Under the pieces are notes generated by a model. The model was not told the origin of the DNA, did not search any database, and was given only the letters and a program-made list of their open reading frames with translations. From Imperialibacter roseus (GTDB taxonomy: Bacteria > Bacteroidota > Bacteroidia > Cytophagales > Cyclobacteriaceae): a stretch of 64,000 bases of DNA. Positions within the stretch are counted from its first letter, which is position 1. Each line of letters opens with the position of its first letter. Shown piece by piece: positions 24,521 to 33,639 of this stretch. A program made the translations under genes and the position numbers. The stretch lies in assembly GCF_032999765.1 (NCBI RefSeq), contig NZ_CP136051.1, positions 4,316,417 to 4,380,416 of the forward strand. Direction: 5' to 3'.

Positions 24521-26371
24521 ATGGAACTAAACCAGGAAATTCTTAGTGACATTATCGTACACATGAAGTATGCACGGTACATTCCGGAGCTCAATCGCAG
24601 GGAACTATGGCCGGAAATCTGCGGTCGCTATGAAGAAATGATGGTGGACAAATACCCTCATATGCGAGAGGAGATTCGGGAAAACATGGCGTTTGTACTA
24701 CAAAAAAAAGTACTTCCCTCCATGCGGGCCATGCAGTTTGCCGGTCCTCCTATTATTAAAAACAACAGTCGTATTTACAACTGTGCCTACTTGCCAGTAG
24801 ACGATATCAGGGCGTTTTCTGAGGCCATGTTTCTACTACTGGGCGGAACTGGCGTTGGGTTTTCCGTTCAGTTGCACCACGTCAGTCAATTGCCTGCTGT
24901 TCAAAAGCCCGAGCGGAGAAGAAGATTTTTGGTCGGCGACAGCCTGGAGGGCTGGGCCGATTCCATCAAAATGATTATGAAAGCCTATTTTGGATTTCAC
25001 AGCACTCTGCCTGACTTCGATTACTCGGATATACGGCCCAAGGGAGCGAGGCTGGTGACCGCCGGCGGCAAAGCGCCAGGCCCTGAACCTCTAAGAGTTT
25101 GCCATGCTCATGTCATCTCCGTTCTTGAAAGAAAGCAGAACGGTGAAAAGCTGTCCTCACTGGAGTGCCACGACATCATGTGTCATATTGCCAATGCAGT
25201 GCTTTCGGGTGGCATTCGCAGGTCAGCTATGATATCTCTTTTTTCGCCGCAAGATGATGAAATGCTGAGCTGCAAGTTTGGCAACTGGTGGGAGCTTAAT
25301 GAGCAAAGAGGCCGGGCCAACAACTCCGTGGTGCTCACCAGAGACGGCACTACCAAAGAGTCTTTTATTAAGCTTTGGAAGAAAATAGAGCTGTCGGGCT
25401 CTGGAGAACCTGGTTTCTATTTCACCAATCACCCAGAGTGGGGAACCAACCCTTGCTGCGAAATTGCTTTGCGGCCTTTCCAGTTCTGTAACCTCTGCGA
25501 AATTAACGTTTCGGATGTAGAAACGCAGGAAGACTTGAACGCAAGGGCCAGAGCGGCTGGTTTTCTGGGCACACTTCAGGCCGGATTTACCGATTTCCAT
25601 TACCTGAGGGAAGAATGGATTAAAACAACGGAGGAGGATGCTCTTATCGGCGTAGGAATGACGGGAATAGCCAGTGGGAGAGTTTTCCAAATGGATTTGA
25701 AGGAAGCGGCTGATGAAGTGAAGCATGTCAACATGGAGGTATCGGCGAAAATAGGGATAAACTTTGCTGCCAGGTGCACTACAATAAAACCCTCCGGCAC
25801 CAGTTCACTTGTATTGGGCACCTCTTCTGGCATCCACGCCTGGCACAACGATTTCTACCTGAGAAGGGTAAGAATAGGTAAGAATGAAGCATTGTACCAA
25901 TACTTGAAGGACAACCACCCTGAGCTGCTGGAAGACGACTTACTCAACGAGAAACAGGGCATTATCTGTATCCCCCAGAAGGCACCTAAAGGGAGCATTA
26001 CACGAAGCGAAAGTGCCATGGATTTACTGGAAAGAATAAAAATCTTTAATACTGAGTGGGTGAGGAATGGATATCGTCTTGGCAACAATGCTAACAACGT
26101 ATCGGCAACAGTGTCCATCAAAAAAGACGAATGGGAAAAAGTCGGACAATGGATGTGGGAGAACAAAGCATCCTATAATGGTTTGAGTGTGCTGCCGTTT
26201 GACAGTGGAAATTATCAGCAACCTCCATTTGAAGATATTACTGAGGAGAAATTCAATGAACTGGAAATAAGCTTACGCAGCATTGACCTCTCAAAGGTAG
26301 TGGAGGGGGAAGATGAGACCGACCTGCAAGCGGAGGCAGCGTGCGCCGGCGGTGCCTGCGCTATCGTTTAG
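24521..26371 (+). CDS. nrdJ: adenosylcobalamin-dependent ribonucleotide reductase (class II)
   Basis: Reduces ribonucleotides to deoxyribonucleotides with a cobalamin-made thiyl radical, independent of oxygen. 616 aa from ATG 24521; a TTG at 24422 would add 33 residues. Motifs: NCAYLPVDDIRAFSEAMFLLLGGTGVGFSVQ, SGGIRRSAM, active-site Asn310-x-Cys312-x-Glu314 in NPCCEIALRP, KPSGTSSLVLGTSSG, and C-terminal redox pair Cys608/Cys613 in the tail ACAGGACAIV. It lacks an ATP-cone domain at the N-terminus, so overall activity regulation by dATP is not expected. Its promoter shares the 26-bp palindrome with the flavin-barrel gene. It ends overlapping the convergent phosphoesterase by four bases. Confidence 0.92.
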   Translation: MELNQEILSDIIVHMKYARYIPELNRRELWPEICGRYEEMMVDKYPHMREEIRENMAFVLQKKVLPSMRAMQFAGPPIIKNNSRIYNCAYLPVDDIRAFSEAMFLLLGGTGVGFSVQLHHVSQLPAVQKPERRRRFLVGDSLEGWADSIKMIMKAYFGFHSTLPDFDYSDIRPKGARLVTAGGKAPGPEPLRVCHAHVISVLERKQNGEKLSSLECHDIMCHIANAVLSGGIRRSAMISLFSPQDDEMLSCKFGNWWELNEQRGRANNSVVLTRDGTTKESFIKLWKKIELSGSGEPGFYFTNHPEWGTNPCCEIALRPFQFCNLCEINVSDVETQEDLNARARAAGFLGTLQAGFTDFHYLREEWIKTTEEDALIGVGMTGIASGRVFQMDLKEAADEVKHVNMEVSAKIGINFAARCTTIKPSGTSSLVLGTSSGIHAWHNDFYLRRVRIGKNEALYQYLKDNHPELLEDDLLNEKQGIICIPQKAPKGSITRSESAMDLLERIKIFNTEWVRNGYRLGNNANNVSATVSIKKDEWEKVGQWMWENKASYNGLSVLPFDSGNYQQPPFEDITEEKFNELEISLRSIDLSKVVEGEDETDLQAEAACAGGACAIV

Positions 26372-26868
26372 CCCCTCTTCCCCAGCTCAATCAACTGCAG
26401 GTTCTTAACCCCCTCTGGCGTAAGATCAAACCGCATGATGGTGCGCATTTTGTGAAAGCCCTGCATGCCAGCTGCACCCGGGTTGATGTGGATCAGAGGA
26501 AGCCTTGCTTTGTCGGTAAGGACTTTCACTATATGAGAGTGCCCGCAGATAAAAAGATAAGGTTTGATCGTATCCAGTTGCTTTATTACCCTTCGGTTGT
26601 ACCTGGGGGGGTAGCCGCCTATATGCGTGATCCAGATCGTTTTTTCTTCCCGTTCGAATACCTGGTCTTCCGGATATGAATGTCTCAGGTCAGCGCCGTC
26701 GATATTACCATATACGGCTACGACCGGCTTGAAGGCCTCCAGCTTATTCATGACCTCCTGGTCGCCAATGTCGCCAGCATGCCAAATTTCATCACACCCC
26801 GCAAAATATTCAAACACTCTTTCGTCCAGATAACCGTGCGTGTCTGAGATCAGTCCTATTTTTGTCAT
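26368..26868 (-). CDS. YfcE/MJ0936-type metallophosphoesterase
   Basis: 166 aa, cytoplasmic calcineurin-like phosphoesterase. Metal ligands: GLISDTHG (DxH), HAGDIGD (GDxx), YGNID (GNxD), THIGG and CGHSHI (GHSH). Such small enzymes act on phosphodiesters in vitro, natural substrate unknown. Convergent with nrdJ, overlapping by four bases; the start is 104 bases from the divergent histidine kinase. Confidence 0.92.
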   Translation of the reverse strand: MTKIGLISDTHGYLDERVFEYFAGCDEIWHAGDIGDQEVMNKLEAFKPVVAVYGNIDGADLRHSYPEDQVFEREEKTIWITHIGGYPPRYNRRVIKQLDTIKPYLFICGHSHIVKVLTDKARLPLIHINPGAAGMQGFHKMRTIMRFDLTPEGVKNLQLIELGKRG

Positions 26869-26972
26869 TATATATTCAATACGAATTCAGACAAATAAAC
26901 AAGTTTAGAAAGAATATTTGGTAGGTTTACGATATTCGTTTCGCTACCCAGAATACTACACCAAATAGAAAA

Positions 26973-29924
26973 ATGAACATTGATAGTCAGCATAGAATAG
27001 ACTACAGTCAAATCAGAGCTAATCTGATTATTCTTTTCATTGTGGCGGTCTCAGTAGTGATTGGCGTGGCGCTATTCCTCAACGCCAGGCTCGACAGGTT
27101 CATTGCCATGAATGCCGACCTCGGCAAGGTAATTAATGTAGCTGGCAGACAGCGAATGTTGAGCCAAAATATCAGCAAAACAGGGCTGCTGATTTATTAT
27201 TCCGATAGCCTTTCCATCGACCGAAAGAAAACAATCGATTCCCTTTCCCTTATTTTTGCAGAGGCTCATCGCTCACTGAAAGGAGACAATTTTGCCTTCC
27301 ATGAAAATAAAGAGCAACGCACAAGGCTAGATTCTCTTTTTGACAAGCTTGAAATTTCTTTTCAGGGCCTGACCAGCACGGCCAAATCTATTGCTCATTC
27401 AAGCCCGGTGTCGAAACAAAATGCAGAAAGGCTTCTGGCATACGAATCGGACTTTCTACCCTTGATGGATGAAATCACCAATGAGTATGAGCGCCTCTCC
27501 TCCGAAGTATTGGATGAGATAGATAGTAGCACCACACTGGTCAATTATTCAATCGCTATTTCAGTATTACTTTCAGCAATTACGGTGCTACTGGTCACAC
27601 TAAATGCCATCAAGCACTATTCTGTAAGGCTTGAACAAACGAGAGAAGATTTAGAAAAATCAGTTAGCCAGGAAAAGTTAAAAGCCGATAAGCTTGAGTT
27701 TCTAACACGGTCAATTAAGGTTGGTATTTGGGAAAAAAGTGTTTCTGACGGCGCAGAGAGGTGGTCGGAAGCACTCTACACCCTGCTAGGGTACAAAAAA
27801 GACGAGATAAGACCTACGTCGGAGACATTTCTTAGCCTGGTGCATCCGGCTGATGTTCCCATACTTATGGACTCCACGGATTCATCCATAAAAACTGGCC
27901 TTCCCTCAACCATAGAGGTGAGAGTGAAGATGAAGAGCGGGGATTACAAATGGGTAGAGGCCACCGGCAATACGCAACGCTCTGAGAATGGGAAAATTTC
28001 CTTACTCATTGCCGGCATTGTTGACATCCATGACCGCAAAGTGCTTGAAATGCAGCTCAAGGCCTTTATCGAAAGGGCTCCTGCGTCGATTGCAATGTTC
28101 AACAAAGAACTACGGTACATAGCGGCCAGCCAAAAATGGGTAGAAGAATACAACATTCAAGATCAGGTCATTATCGGGAAAAGCCACTACGATATTTTTC
28201 CTGAAGTAAGTGACAGCTGGAAAGATATCCACAGAAAATGCCTGAATGGTGCTGTTGAAATGAGAGACGAAGATCCATTTGAACGAGCAGACGGCACGAT
28301 CCAATGGCTAAAATGGGAGGTGAGGCCATGGTACATCGACCAGGACACTGTTGGAGGCATCCTGATGTTCACAGAAGACGTCACCAACAATAGACTCAAG
28401 AAGGAAGAGCTGCAAAAAGCAAAAGAGGTCGCCGAAGAAGCTTCCAAGGCCAAGGAGCAGTTTTTGGCCACCATGAGCCATGAAATACGCACTCCTCTGA
28501 ACGCCATCAACGGCATTACCCAAATCCTTTTGCTGGAAAACCCAAGGTTCGATCAAAAGGAGCACCTCAACCTGCTCAAATTTTCTGGCGAAAGTCTGCT
28601 AAGCCTCATCAACGACATCCTCGATATATCTAAAATAGAGGCCGGAAAATTGGTGCTTGACTATGCGCCATTCGATTTTTTCTATTTGGTGAATGCGATT
28701 AAAAGCTCATTGGTTTTTCGGGCAAAGGAAAATCTGGTCACGGTAGAGGTAGACTACGATAAAAACCTTCCCCATGCGTTTATAGGTGATGACACGAGGG
28801 TCACACAAGTTCTGTACAATTTAGCTGGCAACGCTATTAAATTTACCGAAAATGGCAACGTGACCATTTCGGCCAAATCATTAAGCCGAAGGGATAACTT
28901 TTGCAAAATGCGGGTGTCAATAACCGACACAGGAATTGGCATGTCCGAAGAACAGCAAAAGGGTATTTTTGAAGCATTTAGTCAGGCTGAAGGTGGAACT
29001 ACCAGAAAATATGGAGGAACAGGTCTTGGCTTGTACATCACAAGGAAAATTTTGGAGATGATGGGTTCCGAAATTCAGTTGCAAAGTAAACCTGGAGAAG
29101 GTTCAACCTTCTTTTTCGATATCGAACTTGAGGAAACCACTCTCGAAGTGGAATTGACCAGGAAGTCGGTACAAAAAAGCAAAGACTTCAATGGCAAGGA
29201 TATACATCTGCTGGTGGCGGAAGACAACACCGCCAATCAAATCATCATGAAGAAGTTCCTCAAGTATGTGGATGTTACTTTTGACATTGCAGCCAATGGA
29301 TTAGAAGCTTTTGATGCCCTGCAAAAAAAGACATATGATTTGGTGCTGATGGATCTCCAAATGCCGGTAATGGATGGGTTTACGGCGACTATTAAAATAC
29401 GGGGCAGCGCCGACGAGTATTTCCAGAATATCCCCATCGTTGCGTTAACGGCTGACGCATTCTCCAATATTCGGGAAAAAACGTTTGCCGTTGGTATGAC
29501 TGACTATCTCAGCAAACCATTTAAACCAGCCGATCTTTATGCCATTATTGAGAAATATGCCGGACGAGTAAAAAAGGAAGTGACAGTGGCTGATTCTTCT
29601 CTAAAGAGTAAAATCTATGAGTTAGGAGAAGGCGACAAGGAATTTGTAATGGAGTTTTCCAACAACAGCGTGCAAAACTACATCGAGTTTGTCAGCGATT
29701 TGAAGAAGTCGATTAAGGAGAGAGACCTTGACCTATTGCACACAATCGCTCATAAAATCAAGTCGCTAAATATGCTTTTTGAGTTGGAAACGCTGGAATC
29801 GAAGATCGATGAACTTAAGTCACACAAAGCATCTTTTTTCTCAGAAACATCGCTTGTTGAAGTTATACAGAAGGAAGCTGGCGCTGTAATAGAAGAAATA
29901 AAAAACACCATATTGAATGACTGA
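26973..29924 (+). CDS. hybrid histidine kinase with PilJ-type sensor, PAS, receiver and Hpt
   Basis: 983 aa inner-membrane kinase. Order: TM1 (about 13-32), periplasmic helical PilJ/nitrate-sensor-like domain with INVAGRQRMLSQNISK (about 45-60), TM2 (about 190-212), PAS (about 240-355 and 360-480), HisKA with His503 in MSHEIRTPLNA, HATPase (NLAGNAIKF; DTGIGM; GGTGLGL), receiver with Asp794 in LVLMDLQMP, and Hpt with His927 in HTIAHKIKS. The full His-Asp-His chain is present, so a later receiver must accept the phosphate; the lone receiver at 32152 is a candidate. First gene of the long rightward array. The PilJ-type sensor suggests a small molecule or surface cue. Confidence 0.93.
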   Translation: MNIDSQHRIDYSQIRANLIILFIVAVSVVIGVALFLNARLDRFIAMNADLGKVINVAGRQRMLSQNISKTGLLIYYSDSLSIDRKKTIDSLSLIFAEAHRSLKGDNFAFHENKEQRTRLDSLFDKLEISFQGLTSTAKSIAHSSPVSKQNAERLLAYESDFLPLMDEITNEYERLSSEVLDEIDSSTTLVNYSIAISVLLSAITVLLVTLNAIKHYSVRLEQTREDLEKSVSQEKLKADKLEFLTRSIKVGIWEKSVSDGAERWSEALYTLLGYKKDEIRPTSETFLSLVHPADVPILMDSTDSSIKTGLPSTIEVRVKMKSGDYKWVEATGNTQRSENGKISLLIAGIVDIHDRKVLEMQLKAFIERAPASIAMFNKELRYIAASQKWVEEYNIQDQVIIGKSHYDIFPEVSDSWKDIHRKCLNGAVEMRDEDPFERADGTIQWLKWEVRPWYIDQDTVGGILMFTEDVTNNRLKKEELQKAKEVAEEASKAKEQFLATMSHEIRTPLNAINGITQILLLENPRFDQKEHLNLLKFSGESLLSLINDILDISKIEAGKLVLDYAPFDFFYLVNAIKSSLVFRAKENLVTVEVDYDKNLPHAFIGDDTRVTQVLYNLAGNAIKFTENGNVTISAKSLSRRDNFCKMRVSITDTGIGMSEEQQKGIFEAFSQAEGGTTRKYGGTGLGLYITRKILEMMGSEIQLQSKPGEGSTFFFDIELEETTLEVELTRKSVQKSKDFNGKDIHLLVAEDNTANQIIMKKFLKYVDVTFDIAANGLEAFDALQKKTYDLVLMDLQMPVMDGFTATIKIRGSADEYFQNIPIVALTADAFSNIREKTFAVGMTDYLSKPFKPADLYAIIEKYAGRVKKEVTVADSSLKSKIYELGEGDKEFVMEFSNNSVQNYIEFVSDLKKSIKERDLDLLHTIAHKIKSLNMLFELETLESKIDELKSHKASFFSETSLVEVIQKEAGAVIEEIKNTILND

Positions 29925-30115
29925 AACAGATGTGGTAATTGAAAACAATAAAGCGTTTGACGTCCCTCCTGAAAAGGGAGGGGGTAACTTTTCGGATTTG
30001 AAATGGTTGCAAACACACTTGATCAGAATAGTGGCGGCGCTGGGGGCCACGAAGCCAAATCCTTTGCCAAACAGCAAACACCGACCAGTTCTTAACAAGG
30101 TTATTTAGCATATTG

Positions 30116-32032
30116 ATGTTGTCATTAGAAAAGAAAAAATCTCTTAGAGTGTGCGGCCTGGCATCGCTCACCATTGCCTTGATAGTAATGGTGGGGTGGT
30201 TGCTCGATTTATCCTACTTAAAAGATTTGGGAGTAGCCGGAGCGAGTATGAAGTTTAATACAGCTCTGGGCTTTTCTCTGCTGGGACTGGCACTTATAGG
30301 TAAGGCCTACGAGCGAAAATGGGCAGTGGTCGTCCTAACCATTTTCCTTAGCCTCCTCGCCCTTGTAACATTAGCTGAATATATTTTTGGCATTAGTCTG
30401 GGAATAGACCAACTATTTGTAACCGATCGGCGGAGTGTGAAATATCCCGGAAGAATGTCCACAGGTAGCTCCACTGCATTTCTTTTAACGGCTTTTGCGC
30501 TTACCAATTTAACAAGCCGCAGATGGTATCTCCGGCTAAAGCAATATGGCCTCCACCTGGTTTCATTTATGGCGCTCCTGTCCATTGTGGGAGTGGCGTT
30601 TGGGTTGTCGCCAAACGACAGGCTGATTTTTATTTCATCAATGGCATTGCACACAGCCATATTATTCTTGGCTACCTCCATTTGCCTTTCAAGCCTCTCA
30701 CAATTTGGCTTAGCTAATATTTTGACGGGCGAAAAGCCAGGAAATATACTGTCCCGAAGAATGTTCGCACAGATGACGGGAACAGTTCTGATTGCTGGCT
30801 ATTTGCTGACTACCCTTGAATCTCATCAATTCATAACGGCCAAGACATCCACAGTACTAATTGGTGTTATTTCGTTGTTCTTTAGCCTGATTTATGTTGG
30901 TCTCATTGCCAAGCGCCTCAATTTGTCTCATGACATAAGGCGATATACTGAAAAGCAGTTGCAGTCGTATAACGAAGCGCTGGAGTCAAAAGTGGCAGAG
31001 CAAACAAAATCAATGAAAACTACGCTGGACCGCCTCTACGATATTAATCGGGTGGCCATGGTTGGCGGATGGGAGGCTGATCTGGCAACCAATAAAGTCA
31101 CCTGGAGCACCACAACCAAGCGTATCCACGAAGTGCCTGAGGACTACCAACCCGATCTGTCAACCGCTATTAAGTTTTACAAAGAAGGTGAAGACCGCAA
31201 CGCCATGGCCAAAACCGTCAATGACGCCATTTCGCTTGGCTTACCATGGGACGTAGAACTAAGAATAATTACCCCAACAGGCAAAGAAAAATGGGTAAGG
31301 GCAATAGGTAAACCAATTTTTGAAAATGGTAAGTGTATGAGGTTAAACGGTACTTTTCAAGACATTGACAAAAGAAAACGGGTAGAAATAGAGGCAACGG
31401 AAGGGCGAGAATTTTTACAAACACTTATTGACAACATTCCTGTTAATATTTACGCTAAGGATATTGAGTCAAGAAAGATCCTCATTAACAAAGCCGAGTT
31501 GTCGCTTATGGGTCTCAACGATAAGGCGTTGGTTATAGGCAAAACAGATCATGAGTTGTTCCCGAAAGCGTCTGCTGACTTATCTAAGGCGGAAGACTTA
31601 CAAGTATTTTCGACGGGAGAGCCTATATTGGGCGTGGAGACCTCCATGACATTGAACTCAGGAGAAACTCGTTGGTTTCTGACATCAAAAATACCGATAA
31701 AAAACACAGAAGGAACTATCACTGGCCTGCTTGGGGTTAGCGTGGACATTACCGACAGAAAGCACAGTGAAGAAACACTTAAGGGGGCTGCCACCTTTAA
31801 AACGCAACACCAGGAGCTAAAGGACTTTTCTTCTACCCTTTCCGAACAGCTTCTGAATCCTTTGGTAAGTTTACTCAAAGAGATTGAAACTACCGGTGGG
31901 GAAAATGAGGAAAAGCTGGTTAGTAATGTAAACAGGCTTCAAACGTCAATAAGAACGACGGTGAAAGCGATTGAGGACTTTACGCTTTCGATAAAAAACA
32001 CTGATTCAGGTAACTGGCGTAATATCAAATAG
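30116..32032 (+). CDS. MASE-like 7TM PAS protein with degenerate kinase core
   Basis: 638 aa from ATG 30116 (a TTG at 30113 is in frame). About seven transmembrane helices (residues about 8-280), then a short coiled coil, two PAS domains (about 305-425 and 430-545) and a helix pair. That pair aligns with a HisKA dimerisation helix (FAYVASHDLQEPL in active kinases), but here reads FSSTLSEQLLNPL: the His is Glu577. No HATPase follows; the protein stops about 60 residues later. So it cannot phosphorylate as a normal kinase; it may sense and dimerise with the hybrid kinase before it. The 190-base gap before it contains a CCCTCC/GGGAGG hairpin. Confidence 0.75.
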   Translation: MLSLEKKKSLRVCGLASLTIALIVMVGWLLDLSYLKDLGVAGASMKFNTALGFSLLGLALIGKAYERKWAVVVLTIFLSLLALVTLAEYIFGISLGIDQLFVTDRRSVKYPGRMSTGSSTAFLLTAFALTNLTSRRWYLRLKQYGLHLVSFMALLSIVGVAFGLSPNDRLIFISSMALHTAILFLATSICLSSLSQFGLANILTGEKPGNILSRRMFAQMTGTVLIAGYLLTTLESHQFITAKTSTVLIGVISLFFSLIYVGLIAKRLNLSHDIRRYTEKQLQSYNEALESKVAEQTKSMKTTLDRLYDINRVAMVGGWEADLATNKVTWSTTTKRIHEVPEDYQPDLSTAIKFYKEGEDRNAMAKTVNDAISLGLPWDVELRIITPTGKEKWVRAIGKPIFENGKCMRLNGTFQDIDKRKRVEIEATEGREFLQTLIDNIPVNIYAKDIESRKILINKAELSLMGLNDKALVIGKTDHELFPKASADLSKAEDLQVFSTGEPILGVETSMTLNSGETRWFLTSKIPIKNTEGTITGLLGVSVDITDRKHSEETLKGAATFKTQHQELKDFSSTLSEQLLNPLVSLLKEIETTGGENEEKLVSNVNRLQTSIRTTVKAIEDFTLSIKNTDSGNWRNIK

Positions 32033-32108
32033 TAAGTCAGAAGGTATTATTTAAAGGAAAGTTTGCGTCTGCTTACACATGGGGGTATGCCACAAAGCTA
32101 TATTGCAG

Positions 32109-32116
32109 TACCTTTG
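32109..32116 (+). promoter_or_regulatory. -7 element before the lone receiver gene
   Basis: TACCTTTG matches TAnnTTTG, 36 bases before the ATG at 32152. It sets the receiver start downstream of an in-frame start at 32119. The receiver, HEAT and GT2 genes may thus form their own transcript. Confidence 0.55.
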
Positions 32117-32151
32117 CAGTGTTTTATTACAGAATAATTTTTCTGCATACT

Positions 32152-32526
32152 ATGGAAATTGTAAAAATACTGATTTGCGAGGATGATGAGGCGCTGAGCT
32201 CTCTGATACGATTTAAACTCTCCAGAGCTGGCTATCGGAATTGTGAGGTAGCTGCAGACGGCAAAAAGGCAAAAGAGATGATACAAGACAATGAGTATGA
32301 CTTAGTCATTACAGATATCCATATGCCTTACGCCTCAGGGCTGGAGCTGACCACCTATATAAGAGAGGAGCTAAAAAGGCAAACACCCATCATCATATTA
32401 TCATCAGAAGGAGTCGAAAATACCGTGCTTCAAAGCTTCAATTTGGGCATCAACGATTTTCTTACAAAGCCATTTAGCCCGCAAGAGCTTGTCATAAGGG
32501 TGAAAAAATTGCTTGGGCATCAATAG
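32152..32526 (+). CDS. single-domain response regulator
   Basis: 124 aa receiver only, no output domain. Acidic pocket CEDDE, phospho-acceptor Asp55 in LVITDIHMP, switch residues LSSEG (T/S) and Lys in LTKPFSPQEL. Expected to take phosphate from the Hpt of the hybrid kinase and act by protein contact, as CheY or Spo0F do. It lies 17 bases before the HEAT-repeat gene; both continue into the GT2 synthase gene, so the receiver probably controls that machinery. The start is set at ATG 32152 because a TAnnTTTG box precedes it. Confidence 0.92.
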   Translation: MEIVKILICEDDEALSSLIRFKLSRAGYRNCEVAADGKKAKEMIQDNEYDLVITDIHMPYASGLELTTYIREELKRQTPIIILSSEGVENTVLQSFNLGINDFLTKPFSPQELVIRVKKLLGHQ

Positions 32527-32543
32527 TTTCATCACAGAAAGCC

Positions 32544-33635
32544 TTGATTCCAATAGAGCTCATATACTTCCTTAATACGTTAATGGCGACGGCCGCTATT
32601 GGAGTGGTAATCCTGATTATTGTGCTAAAGGTCAGAAAAAAATACCGATATGAAAGTGAGAAAAGTCTACTCAAAGTAATAGAGAAGGACCTTAACAACT
32701 ATTTGATATCTTCCACTGAGAATGAAGGAGTTAAATGGAAAAGTGTTCACCACTATCAACTAAATGAAATTAAAGCCAAACTTGAAAATAGCTTTCTTAA
32801 GGGGGTCTTTATAAGGCACTTGATCTCTTTAAGGAAAAACCTCTATGGAGAGTTTGATGAGGTATTGGAGGATTTGTATGAGCTTCTCGGACTTCATGAG
32901 TTGAGCATAAAGAAAGCCAATAGCCGGAGAATAACCTCGGTTGTTAGGGGAATACATGAACTGAGTCAATTTGAGTACAAATCCGGATATCATCATGTCC
33001 TCCAGCACCTTGGCCATAGCAGTCAAATTGTGAGGCAGGAAACCCAGGTGGCCTTGCTAAATTTGAGTGCAGGAAGTCCGCTGTTCTTTTTAAAAACAAG
33101 CTGGAAGGATCTTTCCGGCTGGCACATATTAAGTTTGCATCATACCTTGCTAAGGACAGGCCTTGCTCACCGTGTGCAATATGACTACTGGCTACGCAAT
33201 CCAAACTGGGAAGTACGAGCGTTTATTATTGACATGTGTGTGTTTTTTAGGCTTGTTGCACACATGGACAACATAAGGATTCATCTTTTCAGTGACGAAT
33301 ATCAGGTTCAGGCAGCGGTTTTAAGAGCCGTTACAGAAATGGGAGACGACAGGGATGCTCCAGGCGTCTATAAATTCCTGGTGAACACTGACCGGCAAGA
33401 CTTAAAAATTCTGTCTATCAATGCACTGGCAAAAGTAGGTGGGCCCGATGAGGTGGAAGGTTTGCTCACCCTTCTTGAGACAGACCATTCCGACACGTTG
33501 CTGGCGACAGTTATGGCCATTGAAGAAATTTCTGGCAATGCCGAAGAGCTGATCAGCAACTCGTATGATCTGCAATCTCACATTCATTTGGCTACCGCAC
33601 TTGCTCACATCAGAGAACCATTGAACAACAGCTAA
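32544..33635 (+). CDS. HEAT-repeat membrane protein
   Basis: 363 aa. One N-terminal transmembrane helix (LNTLMATAAIGVVILIIVLKV), then an all-helical cytoplasmic part with HEAT-like repeats, clearest in about 135-350: HHVLQHLGHSSQIVRQETQVALLNL, FSDEYQVQAAVLRAVTEMGD, LVNTDRQDLKILSINALAKVG, LETDHSDTLLATVMAIEEISG. Start at TTG 32544 keeps the full helix; ATG 32583 would cut into it. No enzyme motif. It ends four bases before the GT2 synthase. Such repeats are usually scaffolds; a role in linking the receiver to the synthase is inferred from position. Confidence 0.78.
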   Translation: MIPIELIYFLNTLMATAAIGVVILIIVLKVRKKYRYESEKSLLKVIEKDLNNYLISSTENEGVKWKSVHHYQLNEIKAKLENSFLKGVFIRHLISLRKNLYGEFDEVLEDLYELLGLHELSIKKANSRRITSVVRGIHELSQFEYKSGYHHVLQHLGHSSQIVRQETQVALLNLSAGSPLFFLKTSWKDLSGWHILSLHHTLLRTGLAHRVQYDYWLRNPNWEVRAFIIDMCVFFRLVAHMDNIRIHLFSDEYQVQAAVLRAVTEMGDDRDAPGVYKFLVNTDRQDLKILSINALAKVGGPDEVEGLLTLLETDHSDTLLATVMAIEEISGNAEELISNSYDLQSHIHLATALAHIREPLNNS

Positions 33636-33639
33636 ATCA

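Noticed and set aside
24147-24521. Cobalamin riboswitch before nrdJ
   Set aside because: Looked for because the enzyme needs B12; no B12-box-like sequence or matching pairing seen by eye.
29917-30108. 63-codon ORF between the hybrid kinase and the PAS protein
   Set aside because: Starts by overlapping the kinase stop, contains a CCCTCC/GGGAGG hairpin and looks like no known family; could be a leader, but not supported as a gene.
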